From NCBI GenBank assembly GCA_003526375.1, contig DPDG01000072.1, positions 1 through 41,632 on the forward strand: a stretch of DNA of 41,632 bases, given 5' to 3'. Below are positions 1 through 7,083 of this stretch, piece by piece. Source of the DNA: Lentisphaeria bacterium (GTDB lineage Bacteria > Verrucomicrobiota > Lentisphaeria > Victivallales > UBA1829). The translations under genes and the position numbers were made by a program. The notes under the pieces were generated by a model that saw only the letters and a list, made by a program, of their open reading frames with translations, did not search any database and was not told the origin of the DNA. Every line of letters begins with the position of its first letter. The stretch's first letter is position 1.

Positions 1-187
1 GAGGCGTTTGATTGAAACCGTCATAGCTCAATTGACTGAGCGTTTCAATGCCGAAAAAATCAGAGCCAGAGATTTATGGCATTTGACTGTTCGGATTAGC
101 AGGAAAATGTTGGCACATTCCATCAATTGCTGTATCAACCAGAAATATGGGAATTCGCTTCTACAATTTGAACGGATTTTTTGTTAA
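1..187 (+). pseudogene. IS982-family transposase, C-terminal end (cut by window edge)
   Basis: Reading from base 2 gives about 61 codons ending at TAA 185-187. The translation contains RRLIETVIAQLTERFN, then IRARDLWHLT and RKMLAHSINC, which matches the C-terminal part of IS982-family DDE transposases (the RxxIETxFSQL segment carries the catalytic Glu). The 5' part lies outside the window, so it cannot be said whether the whole gene is intact; only this end is seen. It stands directly upstream of a decayed GntR copy, which suggests that the element was involved in the rearrangement there. Inverted repeats of the element were not identified with confidence. Confidence 0.7.
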
Positions 188-284
188 AAAACTTGCACAC
201 GGCGTAAATATCTCTTGATTTTTCGGAAATTAGGTATTAGATTATCTTAAAATCTAATTAGCTAGCTTATCATAAGGTAAAAAA
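188..284 (+). promoter_or_regulatory. Decayed duplicate of the GntR promoter/operator (copy A)
   Basis: This stretch is a close relative of the region before the intact GntR gene at 2761. A -35-like TTGATT (215-220) and -10-like TAGATT (238-243) are 17 bp apart. An AGCTAGCT core lies at 260-267 and an AAGG ribosome binding site at 274-277. Compared with the intact copy the flanks of the palindrome have drifted (CTAAT and ATCAT instead of ATAAT and ATTAT). It may still bind the regulator and influence the gene at 534. Confidence 0.6.
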
Positions 285-434
285 ATGCGTGTTTTAGACA
301 GGAACAGAAAATATATTGAAGACAGCATCAGAACTGGCTCTTTGCTACCGGGTATCGAAATTGCAATGTCATTCAGACCATGCTATTCTACTCTAAGAGT
401 AGAGTCTGGCACAATGTTTCATCATATTGACTGA
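285..434 (+). pseudogene. GntR regulator remnant (N-terminal stub)
   Basis: The ATG at 285 opens a 49-codon frame beginning MRVLDRNRKYIEDSIRTGSL, almost identical to the first 20 residues of the GntR regulator at 2761 (MRVLDRIRKYIEDGIRDGSL). Similarity fades after about residue 25, within the winged-helix domain, and a TGA at 432 ends the frame. What remains cannot fold as a DNA-binding domain. The ribosome binding site and promoter are also preserved, so this is a duplicated gene head whose body has been lost, probably by deletion between the copy and the hydrolase gene at 534. Confidence 0.75.
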
Positions 435-533
435 GAATTTATTCCCAAGGAGAAAGTGTCACCTGTTTTTACAAAAAACAGAAGCATTTGTTTCCGCACA
501 TGACAAATAAAGTAAGATACTGGGAGATTGAAA
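435..533 (+). promoter_or_regulatory. Leader of the GH20-like gene with a hairpin
   Basis: An 8-bp perfect stem CTGTTTTT / AAAAACAG (463-470 and 474-481, loop ACA) lies between the GntR remnant and the start of the hydrolase gene. It is not followed by a T tract, so it is not a standard terminator. A ribosome binding site GGGAG (522-526) precedes the ATG at 534. No strong sigma-70 promoter is visible here, so the gene may be read from the duplicated GntR promoter upstream. Confidence 0.35.
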
Positions 534-2636
534 ATGGTAGAAGAGATAAATTATGATTTCCGCAAACGTATTGACATCGTACATAAACCGGATATTTTTG
601 ACCGGACAAAGACTCCGGAGTCGGGAGAGATTGTCATCGATGATTCGTGGAAAATTATTTACACCGGTATTCTGTGTCAAGGTTGTGCTGCGCTGGATTT
701 GCAGGATTATTTTCAGACTTGTATGGGTATCAGTCTGCCGATTGTCCGACATGCTACTGAAAAAAAATACTTTCTTTTGCGGGAAAAAACAGGCGATAAG
801 GGTTTTGAGCTTGCGGTAACTGACTCCGGAGTGCTCATTACCGGCAATATCCGGAAGGGAGTTCATCGGCTTGAGGATATAATGAATTTTCGGGAGGCAC
901 CATATATTCCGGTGCAGGAAACACGATGCGACCCGATTTTTACACCACGCATGGTGCATTCCGGCTGGGGACACGATAGCTACCCGGATTCGCATCTGAA
1001 TGCCATCAGTCATGCCGGATTTGATACCATTCTTATTTTTGTCACCGGTCCAGACAGAAATGCCAAAAGGGAATATGTTGACCTCAACGACCTTGTTGAA
1101 CGGGCTGCAAAATACGGTCTGGGGGTCTATTTATACAGTTATCTGAACAGCTATAAACATCCGGATGATCCTGATGCAGAAGAATTTTTTGACCGCAATT
1201 TTGGCACTGTTTTCAAGCGATGTCCCAAAGCCGGTGGCATTATTCTGGTTGGAGAAAGCTGTGCTTTTCCCAGCAAGGATCCCCGATGCGGTACAGTCAA
1301 GCAGGACGGTCTGCGTCCCCGTTCCGGCTTCTTTCCCGCCGATGACTATCCGCAGTGGCTCAATGCGGTAAAAAAAGCTGTACGCAAATATTCTCCGGAA
1401 GCCGATGTGGTTTTTTGGACATACAATTGGGGCAACAATCCTCCGGAAGAGCGTCTGCCGCTTATCGCCAAACTACCGGAAGATATATCCGTAGAGGTCA
1501 CCTACGAGATGTTTGAGCAGAGGCAGTATGAAAACTGTACATTGAAAGTGCCCGATTATACCATAACTTTTCCCGGTCCGGGGTCCTATTTTATCAGTGA
1601 AGCCGAGGCTGTTCACCGCCGGGGAATGCGTCTCTACACTATCACCAATACAGCCGGAGTTACGTGGGATTGCGGGGTGATGCCATACATGCCGGTGCCG
1701 CAGCAGTGGTTCAAGCGTTTCCGAACCATGCATGAAGCGCATCAGCGCTGGGGGCTTTCCGGTATTATGGATTCCCACCACAACGGCTGGTTTCCCGGAC
1801 CGATTACGGAGTGTGCCAGGTGGTGCTTCAATACGCCATCGGCGGATCCGGATGAAATATTGCATAAAATAGCCGTGCGTGATTTTGGCGAAGATGCGGC
1901 GGAGGATGTAATAAAGGCATGGCAGATGTGGAGCGATGCCATGGCCTCTTATACTCCGGGCTTTGACGATCAGGCCGGACCTTTGCGTGTCGGTCCCTCA
2001 TATCCGTTTATTTTCTATCCAATACTGTATCCTTTTGCAGAACAGGAGATGCACTTTCCGTTTTCGGATTACGCTTACCGCAGAGAGCGCATTTTGAATA
2101 CGCTGTATAAACCTGAGCATGTGATTGGGCACACCTTTATCGGACGGCGTATCCGCGAAGATATAAAGATAATGACGGAAGCACTGAGAAAATGGCAGGA
2201 GGGTGAAGCGCTCATGGATATCGCTCTGGCAAAGGTGCCTGCGGCGAAAAAAGCGGGAGCGGCTTTGCAGATCGGCATAGGAAAGTTCTTTACCCATACC
2301 CTGCGTACCACAATCAACATGAAGAAGTGGTATCTGCTGAATCGTCAAATAGAGTTGACAAGCGATTTTGACGAGGCAAATACCATACTTGATGAGATGA
2401 CCGCCATACTTGAGGATGAAAAACTGAATGCACTGGAAACCATACCTCTGGCAGAGGCGGATTCCCGGCTGGGCTGGGAACCCTCCATGGAGTATGCCTG
2501 CGACCGTGAACACATCGAGTGGAAGCTGGAAAAACTTGAGCGCATACTCCGTTACACCATTCCGCATTACCGGGATACGGTAAAAAAGTTTGAAGATGAT
2601 ACGATCATCGGAAAATATTTTCCCGAACTGAAATGA
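534..2636 (+). CDS. GH20-like TIM-barrel glycoside hydrolase family protein
   Basis: A 700-residue protein without signal peptide, so likely cytoplasmic. The ATG at 534 is chosen because GGGAG stands 7 bases before it; a TTG two codons earlier is the alternative. Residues 1-110 look like the small alpha/beta domain that precedes the barrel in GH20 and GH67 enzymes (ITGNIRKGVHRLEDIM has the usual ligand-to-barrel transition), followed by a barrel starting near FTPRMVHSGWG and a helical C-terminal part from about 480. The segment PKAGGIILVGESC may hold an acidic catalytic residue at the end of a barrel strand. The C-terminus (ADSRLGWEPSMEYACDREHI) resembles that of the protein at 16545, so the two are distant paralogues. 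Exact substrate is unknown; hexosaminide or uronide cleavage is inference from the fold. It is followed by the GntR regulator, which probably controls it. Confidence 0.6.
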   Translation: MVEEINYDFRKRIDIVHKPDIFDRTKTPESGEIVIDDSWKIIYTGILCQGCAALDLQDYFQTCMGISLPIVRHATEKKYFLLREKTGDKGFELAVTDSGVLITGNIRKGVHRLEDIMNFREAPYIPVQETRCDPIFTPRMVHSGWGHDSYPDSHLNAISHAGFDTILIFVTGPDRNAKREYVDLNDLVERAAKYGLGVYLYSYLNSYKHPDDPDAEEFFDRNFGTVFKRCPKAGGIILVGESCAFPSKDPRCGTVKQDGLRPRSGFFPADDYPQWLNAVKKAVRKYSPEADVVFWTYNWGNNPPEERLPLIAKLPEDISVEVTYEMFEQRQYENCTLKVPDYTITFPGPGSYFISEAEAVHRRGMRLYTITNTAGVTWDCGVMPYMPVPQQWFKRFRTMHEAHQRWGLSGIMDSHHNGWFPGPITECARWCFNTPSADPDEILHKIAVRDFGEDAAEDVIKAWQMWSDAMASYTPGFDDQAGPLRVGPSYPFIFYPILYPFAEQEMHFPFSDYAYRRERILNTLYKPEHVIGHTFIGRRIREDIKIMTEALRKWQEGEALMDIALAKVPAAKKAGAALQIGIGKFFTHTLRTTINMKKWYLLNRQIELTSDFDEANTILDEMTAILEDEKLNALETIPLAEADSRLGWEPSMEYACDREHIEWKLEKLERILRYTIPHYRDTVKKFEDDTIIGKYFPELK

Positions 2637-2691
2637 AACGGAACGGAACAGGCATGAATTTTCATTTTTTTTATTTTTTTGCAGATATCTC
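2637..2691 (+). terminator. Weak hairpin plus T-rich tract
   Basis: ATGAA (2654-2658) can pair with TTCAT (2661-2665), followed directly by T-rich sequence (T8, A, T7). The stem is short and AT-only, so termination efficiency would be modest. It lies between the hydrolase gene and the GntR promoter. Confidence 0.3.
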
Positions 2692-2719
2692 TTGATTTTT
2701 TGGAAATAGCCATTAGAAT
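2692..2719 (+). promoter_or_regulatory. Promoter of the GntR/solute-binding regulator
   Basis: TTGATT (2692-2697) and TAGAAT (2714-2719) with a 16-bp spacer form a plausible sigma-70 promoter. The arrangement is conserved in the decayed copy at 215-243. The start would lie just before the palindrome at 2730. Confidence 0.55.
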
Positions 2720-2729
2720 ATCTTAAAAC

Positions 2730-2749
2730 ATAATTAGCTAGCTCATTAT
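2730..2749 (+). promoter_or_regulatory. Candidate GntR operator, 20-bp palindrome
   Basis: ATAATTAGCTAGCTCATTAT is a palindrome with a single mismatched pair (T2735 against C2744). It sits between the -10 box and the ribosome binding site AAGG (2750-2753) of the GntR gene, where a bound repressor would block transcription of its own gene. The AGCTAGCT core is kept in the decayed copy at 260-267. Confidence 0.55.
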
Positions 2750-2760
2750 AAGGTGACAAA

Positions 2761-4125
2761 ATGCGTGTGTTAGACAGGATCAGAAAATATATTGAAGACG
2801 GTATCAGGGACGGTTCTTTGCAACCGGGTACCCGCCTTCCTACCTGCCATGAATTCATGGAGATTTCAGAAGGCAGTTATACTACTGTACGCAACGCTCT
2901 CGCCAAATTGCAGAGCGAGGGGCTTATACTCGTGCGTAACGGAATCGGTACTTTTCTGGCCGGAGGTGACACCCTCACAGTCCGTTTGCATATTTTCAAC
3001 AAAGCGCTGTCTGTCGAGAACTTTACCGAACTGGTCCGAAAGCACCGGCTGGAAGAGCGTCTGAATATTCATTTGAACATCCTCCCCACTGAAAAACTTG
3101 ATGACCCGGATTACTACCATGAGATTTTGCAGAAAAAACAGGCGGTGCTCACTGTGTATTCCGAGTCTGAACGTCTGTATCACTTGCCGGCGGTTCAGCT
3201 CTCTGCCTTTCCTGATTACAGACAGGTGGTGTCGGATATGCAGATACAAGATGAACAGATAGCAAGACTTGCCCTGCCGTTTTCCAAAACGTATTTCTTT
3301 ATGGTTGCCAACCGGAGACTTTTCCAGAAAATGGGACTGTCCACCGATGATATATCTTTCACCTCCGGTTGGTGGCAGACTTATCTTGATGCCTGTCAGA
3401 AACACGGCATTCATCCGGTTTCTCAGGCATGGCCGCCCAATACTATCAGTCGCTTCTCCTCGTTGTATGGACTGCTTTTTGCCATATTCAACTGCAAGGG
3501 CAAGGTAAGCAATGATGCTTTGCCTTTCTTTGACACTCCGGCGGGGCGCAAATTTCTGGATGTGGTGCGTTCCATCTATTTTTATCCGGTGGTGCCGAAT
3601 CCCGGTTCATTTTTCTGCGGAGGTTCGGGAATCTGTCTTTATGTTGGAACATGGTTTTCCGTGCAGAATCATCTGCTGTCCCGTCCGGACGTGAGTGTGG
3701 ATGATCCGGTGGTAGTCCCGTTTTGCATTCAGGACTGCAACATTTTCCCGTCCGGTCTTATGCGCATGGAAGCATACTGGGACAACGGCTTCCGCCAAGA
3801 GGACAAAAATCGAGTGTGGGAACTTATGAAAATTCTATTGTCGCGGGAATTTCAGCTTGACTACTCCAATAAAAGCGGTTTTCTTTCTCCCCGCCGGGAT
3901 ATTGATGTATCGGAATACAGCTGGAATGCCAATCACCAGTGGGATGCGGCAATTCCCGGCAAGGAAGATATTGTATTTTATGAACAGAACGTATTCTCTC
4001 CGGAGGTGACGGCTGCATTGACCGTGTTGCTGGAAGATTTTATGAGCGGCGACATCTCAAAAGACCGTCTGCTGCATCGCATGGACTTGAAAAAATCGGT
4101 AAAATATGTTAACCAATATAGATAG
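2761..4125 (+). CDS. GntR-type regulator fused to a solute-binding-protein-like sensor domain
   Basis: A 454-residue protein. Residues 1-70 are a GntR winged helix: RIRKYIEDGIRDGSLQPG, then TRLPT, a recognition helix with TTVRNALAKLQSEG, and the wing LILVRNGIGTFLAGG. The remaining 380 residues are not one of the usual GntR effector domains (FCD, UTRA, aminotransferase). They resemble extracellular solute-binding proteins of family 1: VENFTELVRKHRLEERLNIH for the first lobe, LPFSKTYFFMVANRRLFQKM (the typical 'own name' segment YYNKxLFxKAG), and a C-terminal stretch with IFPSGLMRMEAYW. No signal peptide is present, so the sensor is cytoplasmic. The likely role is sugar-responsive control of its own gene and of the flanking hydrolase genes, through the 20-bp palindrome upstream. 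The DNA-binding call is firm; the sensor-domain call is from pattern only. Confidence 0.8.
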   Translation: MRVLDRIRKYIEDGIRDGSLQPGTRLPTCHEFMEISEGSYTTVRNALAKLQSEGLILVRNGIGTFLAGGDTLTVRLHIFNKALSVENFTELVRKHRLEERLNIHLNILPTEKLDDPDYYHEILQKKQAVLTVYSESERLYHLPAVQLSAFPDYRQVVSDMQIQDEQIARLALPFSKTYFFMVANRRLFQKMGLSTDDISFTSGWWQTYLDACQKHGIHPVSQAWPPNTISRFSSLYGLLFAIFNCKGKVSNDALPFFDTPAGRKFLDVVRSIYFYPVVPNPGSFFCGGSGICLYVGTWFSVQNHLLSRPDVSVDDPVVVPFCIQDCNIFPSGLMRMEAYWDNGFRQEDKNRVWELMKILLSREFQLDYSNKSGFLSPRRDIDVSEYSWNANHQWDAAIPGKEDIVFYEQNVFSPEVTAALTVLLEDFMSGDISKDRLLHRMDLKKSVKYVNQYR

Positions 4126-4226
4126 ACATAGGAGGAGCCTGCAAGCAATAATTGTTTAAGCACTGAATATGACCGATGTTTTTAAGTTTTAAATAGAGCT
4201 CCAATTAATTGTGAGAAAGGAAAATT
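4126..4226 (+). other. Intergenic leader before the intron-interrupted reading frame
   Basis: AT-rich stretch between the GntR stop and the ATG at 4227. It ends with an AAAGG ribosome binding site (4216-4220), 6 bases before the ATG. No convincing -35/-10 pair or strong terminator is seen. Confidence 0.4.
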
Positions 4227-4924
4227 ATGAGTGCGCCAAGCAAAGCTGGCATCTACAAGCTGGACAATCCAGCACGGACAAAGGTTAGCCGCCAGTCCGG
4301 AACGGAACTATGGACATAGCGAGGCAACGAGCCATGTCGAGCCATAGGAAAGGCGTTTTATCAGCCGCCGCGAAAGCTGAGGGATTGAGCCCCGAAATAT
4401 CCATCGTGGTACGAGGTCAGGTGCTTCATTTCGCTGAAACCCGTGACGGACTGCGCGTAAAGAAAGGCGAGCGCGGTTACGGCGTGCCGGGGTCTGAGAC
4501 CGTGGCGGGTAAAACAACTGTAATGTCGGAACTTGGGAGATCCACCCCACTCTCCGTGGAGGAGTACCGCGTAGAAGTCGAAATGACGACGAAACGGAAT
4601 GGTGACCGGGTGGAAGTCGGACCAGCTCATAGTAGAGCAGGTGAAAAAGACTGTTCGAAGGGACTGGCGGAAGAGCATGGAGCAACGAACAGAACCATCC
4701 CGTACTCTGAGACGGAAACATGGAGGGTAAAGCGTAAGCTCATAACGCCGTATGGGGAAACTCATACGGGGGACGCTCAACCGAAGAGCCGTATGCGGGA
4801 AATCCGCACGTACGGTTCCGTGAGGGGTAGTCGTTTATACTCTTCATGGTTGGATATTGTGGCACTCCGCATATCGAAAGAGCGGAGAAACGGAAAAAAC
4901 AAACTTAACCTAAAAGGAGTATAA
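4227..4924 (+). CDS. Split 26-codon leader ORF, interrupted by the group II intron
   Basis: ATGA (4227-4230) is exon 1, with AAAGG 6 bases upstream. If the intron 4231-4847 is removed, the message reads ATG AGG TTG GAT ATT and continues for 26 codons (start MRLDIVALRISKERR) to TAA 4922-4924, three bases before the pseudopilin ATG at 4928. In the unspliced message the same ATG reads into the intron and stops at TAG 4317-4319. The peptide has no recognisable domain and is very basic. Its placement suggests a leader peptide whose translation delivers ribosomes to the pseudopilin start. That both the intron boundaries and the frame agree is seen in the sequence; that the peptide is made is inference. 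Confidence 0.45.
4231..4847 (+). mobile_element. Group II intron without reverse transcriptase ORF
   Basis: The 5' end is GTGCGCC (consensus GUGYG). Near the 3' end is a canonical domain V (4786-4818): GAGCCGTA pairing with TACGGTTC, the AGC triad at 4787-4789, a GAAA loop and a CG bulge. It is followed by a domain VI-like hairpin and a terminal AT. The total is 617 nt, so the domain IV ORF for reverse transcriptase/maturase is absent and no remnant of it is visible. TTATGA just before the intron could be IBS1; complementary candidates for EBS1 are TCATAG (4627-4632) and TCATAA (4740-4745). Lacking its own protein, the intron would need a maturase supplied from elsewhere to splice or move in the cell. 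Domain V is one base shorter than the usual 34. Confidence 0.85.
4786..4847 (+). ncRNA. Group II intron domains V and VI
   Basis: Domain V spans 4786-4818. Domain VI can be drawn as GAGGGGTA (4822-4829) pairing with TACTCTTC (4838-4845, with G-U pairs), loop GTCGTTTA, then the terminal AT. A4839 lies eight bases from the 3' end, the expected position for the bulged branch-point adenosine. This fixes the 3' splice site after T4847. Confidence 0.75.
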
Positions 4925-4928
4925 ACGA
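4831..4928 (+). promoter_or_regulatory. Long-range inverted repeat masking the pseudopilin ribosome binding site
   Basis: TCGTTTATACTC (4831-4842) and GAGTATAAACGA (4917-4928) are perfect 12-bp complements. The right arm covers most of the ribosome binding site (AAAGGAG, 4913-4919) and the A of the start codon at 4928. The left arm overlaps intron domain VI. Inside is a second stem CTCCGC (4865-4870) / GCGGAG (4882-4887). In unspliced RNA the start would be masked; splicing removes the left arm. Confidence 0.5.
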
Positions 4929-5917
4929 TGCCTACTCGACAACAGAGAAAAATTGGTGTCCGGTCAAAGGGACTTGCGAGCAGAAAATTCTCGCTTATAG
5001 AACTGCTTATGAGGGAAAGTTGTAAAAGTGGTATTTTATTCCGGCAGCAAGGCTGGGCAGGACGTTGCCAGTCCCCTGGTCCTGCGTCTTCTTTCTTCCT
5101 TCGATTGTTCAAACGTTCTGATGTTGAATTGTTCCAATGTTTTTCTACTTCTTCCTTCCCTGTTTTCTGTTCGAGATTCTTACTTCGCAGTGTGAAAATA
5201 AGAATTTTTACACTGATCGAGCTCTTGATCGTAATTGCAATCATAGCAATTCTGGCAGGCATGTTGCTTCCGGCTCTGAATCTGGGACGAAAGACGGCAC
5301 AGTCAATCCAGTGTCTGAATATGCAGAAACAGTTTGTCTATTGTCTGAATGGCTATACCGATGCCTATGATGACTGGGCGTTAAGCAGTTCTTACTATGA
5401 TGACAGCAGGGCTCCTGTTGTCAACGGAACGAAACTGAGATACATAAGGGATATTCTGGCATCTGACGGTCTAGGGTTTGCACCGTGGAAACGTGGAGCA
5501 ACTGATTCAAAAGGCTACAAAAAATACCTTTTCTGTCCGGCATACAACGAAAATATTTCGACATACAACTATGATGGCGGCGGAGTATCTTCCCTTGCGG
5601 TCTGCCCGGAACTTGGAAAAGGTGAAATCTCGAAAAATTGGAAATCTTCAGCAAACTGGGCTTTTTTCAAACGGGAGAGCATACGCAATGCAAGTCAGAT
5701 GCACTACACCTCCTGCTGTCCCAGTTATCAGCATATTACATTTATCTTCTGGCATCAGAAAAAAGCCAATATGGTATTCATAGACGGACATGCTGCAAGT
5801 TGGGACGCCGGTCAGGTGGAGTGCGGCGGTACGGCAGATATTCCCGGATACAACAAGCCGATTTTTCTCGCAAATAATGCTAAACTTCCGTCTTACAGCA
5901 AAAAACCGTGCAAATAA
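4928..5917 (+). CDS. Pseudopilin-like protein with duplicated leader and H-X9-DG motif
   Basis: A 329-residue type II secretion/type IV pilin-like protein (DUF1559 class) expected to be cleaved and anchored in the inner membrane. The functional leader is FTLIELL at 94-100 followed by the hydrophobic helix IVIAIIAILAGMLLPALN. A first copy, FSLIELL, stands at 21-27 without a hydrophobic helix. The 66 residues between them are rich in Phe, Ser, Cys and Arg and unlike pilin sequence. The residue before FTLIE is Ile rather than the usual Gly of prepilin peptidase sites. The C-terminal part contains H276-X9-DG (HQKKANMVFIDG), typical of these proteins in PVC bacteria. The ribosome binding site AAAGGAG (4913-4919) is 8 bases from the ATG. 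A shorter start closer to the second leader cannot be ruled out, but no good ribosome binding site supports one. Confidence 0.75.
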   Translation: MPTRQQRKIGVRSKGLASRKFSLIELLMRESCKSGILFRQQGWAGRCQSPGPASSFFLRLFKRSDVELFQCFSTSSFPVFCSRFLLRSVKIRIFTLIELLIVIAIIAILAGMLLPALNLGRKTAQSIQCLNMQKQFVYCLNGYTDAYDDWALSSSYYDDSRAPVVNGTKLRYIRDILASDGLGFAPWKRGATDSKGYKKYLFCPAYNENISTYNYDGGGVSSLAVCPELGKGEISKNWKSSANWAFFKRESIRNASQMHYTSCCPSYQHITFIFWHQKKANMVFIDGHAASWDAGQVECGGTADIPGYNKPIFLANNAKLPSYSKKPCK

Positions 5918-6289
5918 TCATACACTTCACGGTGGTGTCAGAGTCGACATGAAAGAAATCTGACGAGGAAGTTTGAGTTAACTGAAAAATCTGACGGCAA
6001 AAATGACGGAGGCAGCCATAAATGACGAACAAGCTAAAACGGGTATTCAGAAGCGTATTCATCCGGGCGCCGAGTCATTCACCGTGTCCGCTCCGGTTCC
6101 GACGAGTTGGACGCCCCATTCACGCCGGAGCTGCCCCTATGGATAACTCTGCGTAATTCGCAGTACAATCGGGGAAGGACCGATTCCATCGGTCGGCACC
6201 CGCTCAAATAACAACAAAACGAGCTCAACACACTCCGTGAGGAAGAGCAAGTGTTTGACAGAACCCACTTAACATAAAGGAAAACAAAA
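5918..6289 (+). other. 372-bp intergenic region with two hairpins
   Basis: No convincing gene. An ATG at 6021 opens about 44 codons without recognisable domain or strong ribosome binding site. Two short perfect hairpins are present: CTGCG/CGCAG (6149-6153, 6159-6163) and GACCGAT/ATCGGTC (6178-6184, 6188-6194, loop TCC). Neither has a T tract. An AAAGG ribosome binding site for the next gene lies at 6277-6281. The region is more GC-rich than its neighbours and may carry a leader RNA. Confidence 0.35.
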
Positions 6290-6970
6290 ATGAACTTCAA
6301 AAAAGCCGCTTTCGCAATCGCCGGATTTACCATCGCACTTTCTGCATTTGCCGCCCCCGGAAAGGCTCTGGTTATCGGATCCAAAAACTACACTGACACA
6401 TTTGCCGTATGGCTGGGCATGAAGGGATACTCCGTCGATAAGAGCACTCAGAAAAATACGGAAAAAGAGTGGAAACGACAGGGCTATGTCGTTCCCGGGG
6501 GGGAAGAACTTTCCAAGTATAAACTTGTAGTTATAACACCGCTTGCCAATGTGGAATCCGGTCACACCGAAACCATTGTCAACTACGTCAAAAACGGCGG
6601 CATCTTCATGATGAACTACGATGCTCTCAACGGCACCCATGAGAGAACAAAAGAATTCGGATTCGGGATTTGCGGATTTGACAAGATCAAGCAGCAATTC
6701 CTGCGTCCCTATCCCAAAGCGGGACCTATGACTCATAAGTTCAAATACACAGGGAAAATGGGGAAAAAACATGAGTTTGAGATAAAAACGCTTATGACCT
6801 ACTATGCATCGGACCTGGTGGATGCCGAACCTCTCATCGTCAACGAGGCATTCCCCGGTCTGGCTATTGCCACCGTCACTCAGTTTGACAAAGGCAAGTT
6901 CATCTACTTCGGCAGTGAGAATCGTCAGTGCTTCTACGACATCATTGATGCCTGCGCTCCCGCCAAATAA
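6290..6970 (+). CDS. Secreted protein with a glutamine-amidotransferase-like fold
   Basis: A 226-residue protein with a clear signal peptide (MNFKKAAFAIAGFTIALSAF, cleavage after AFA). The mature part begins KALVIGSKNYTDTFAVWLG, an alpha/beta start like the class I GATase or beta-galactosidase trimerisation domains. Later segments (YKLVVITPLANVESG, YVKNGGIFMMNYDAL, FDKGKFIYFGSE) match the typical 'it is a number of steps in a row; open the file; make it visible' pattern of ThuA-like proteins only in outline. No catalytic Cys-His pair is evident, so enzymatic activity is doubtful. It heads the operon of secreted glycan-related proteins and stands 113 bp before the next gene. Likely role is ligand binding in the periplasm. 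Confidence 0.5.
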   Translation: MNFKKAAFAIAGFTIALSAFAAPGKALVIGSKNYTDTFAVWLGMKGYSVDKSTQKNTEKEWKRQGYVVPGGEELSKYKLVVITPLANVESGHTETIVNYVKNGGIFMMNYDALNGTHERTKEFGFGICGFDKIKQQFLRPYPKAGPMTHKFKYTGKMGKKHEFEIKTLMTYYASDLVDAEPLIVNEAFPGLAIATVTQFDKGKFIYFGSENRQCFYDIIDACAPAK

Positions 6971-7083
6971 CCCTGTCAAATTTCAAATACCGCATATTTC
7001 GTATCTGCGGTATTTGAAATCAGCAAACAGGTATCATCGGACAGCAATCGTCCCGAAAGATATATGAATCAGGAAATTTCATT
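6971..7083 (+). other. Spacer with a hairpin between two secreted-protein genes
   Basis: ATTTCAAATACCGCA and TGCGGTATTTGAAAT (6979-6993 and 7006-7020) form a perfect 15-bp stem with a 12-base loop. It lies directly after the upstream stop and could act as a terminator or protect the 3' end of the upstream message. There is no T tract after it, so transcript stabilisation or attenuation is as likely as termination. Confidence 0.55.

Noticed and set aside
4310..4924. 204-codon open frame through the group II intron
   Set aside because: The sequence is explained by intron RNA structure; the frame has no reverse transcriptase motif and only its last 25 codons are shared with the spliced leader frame.
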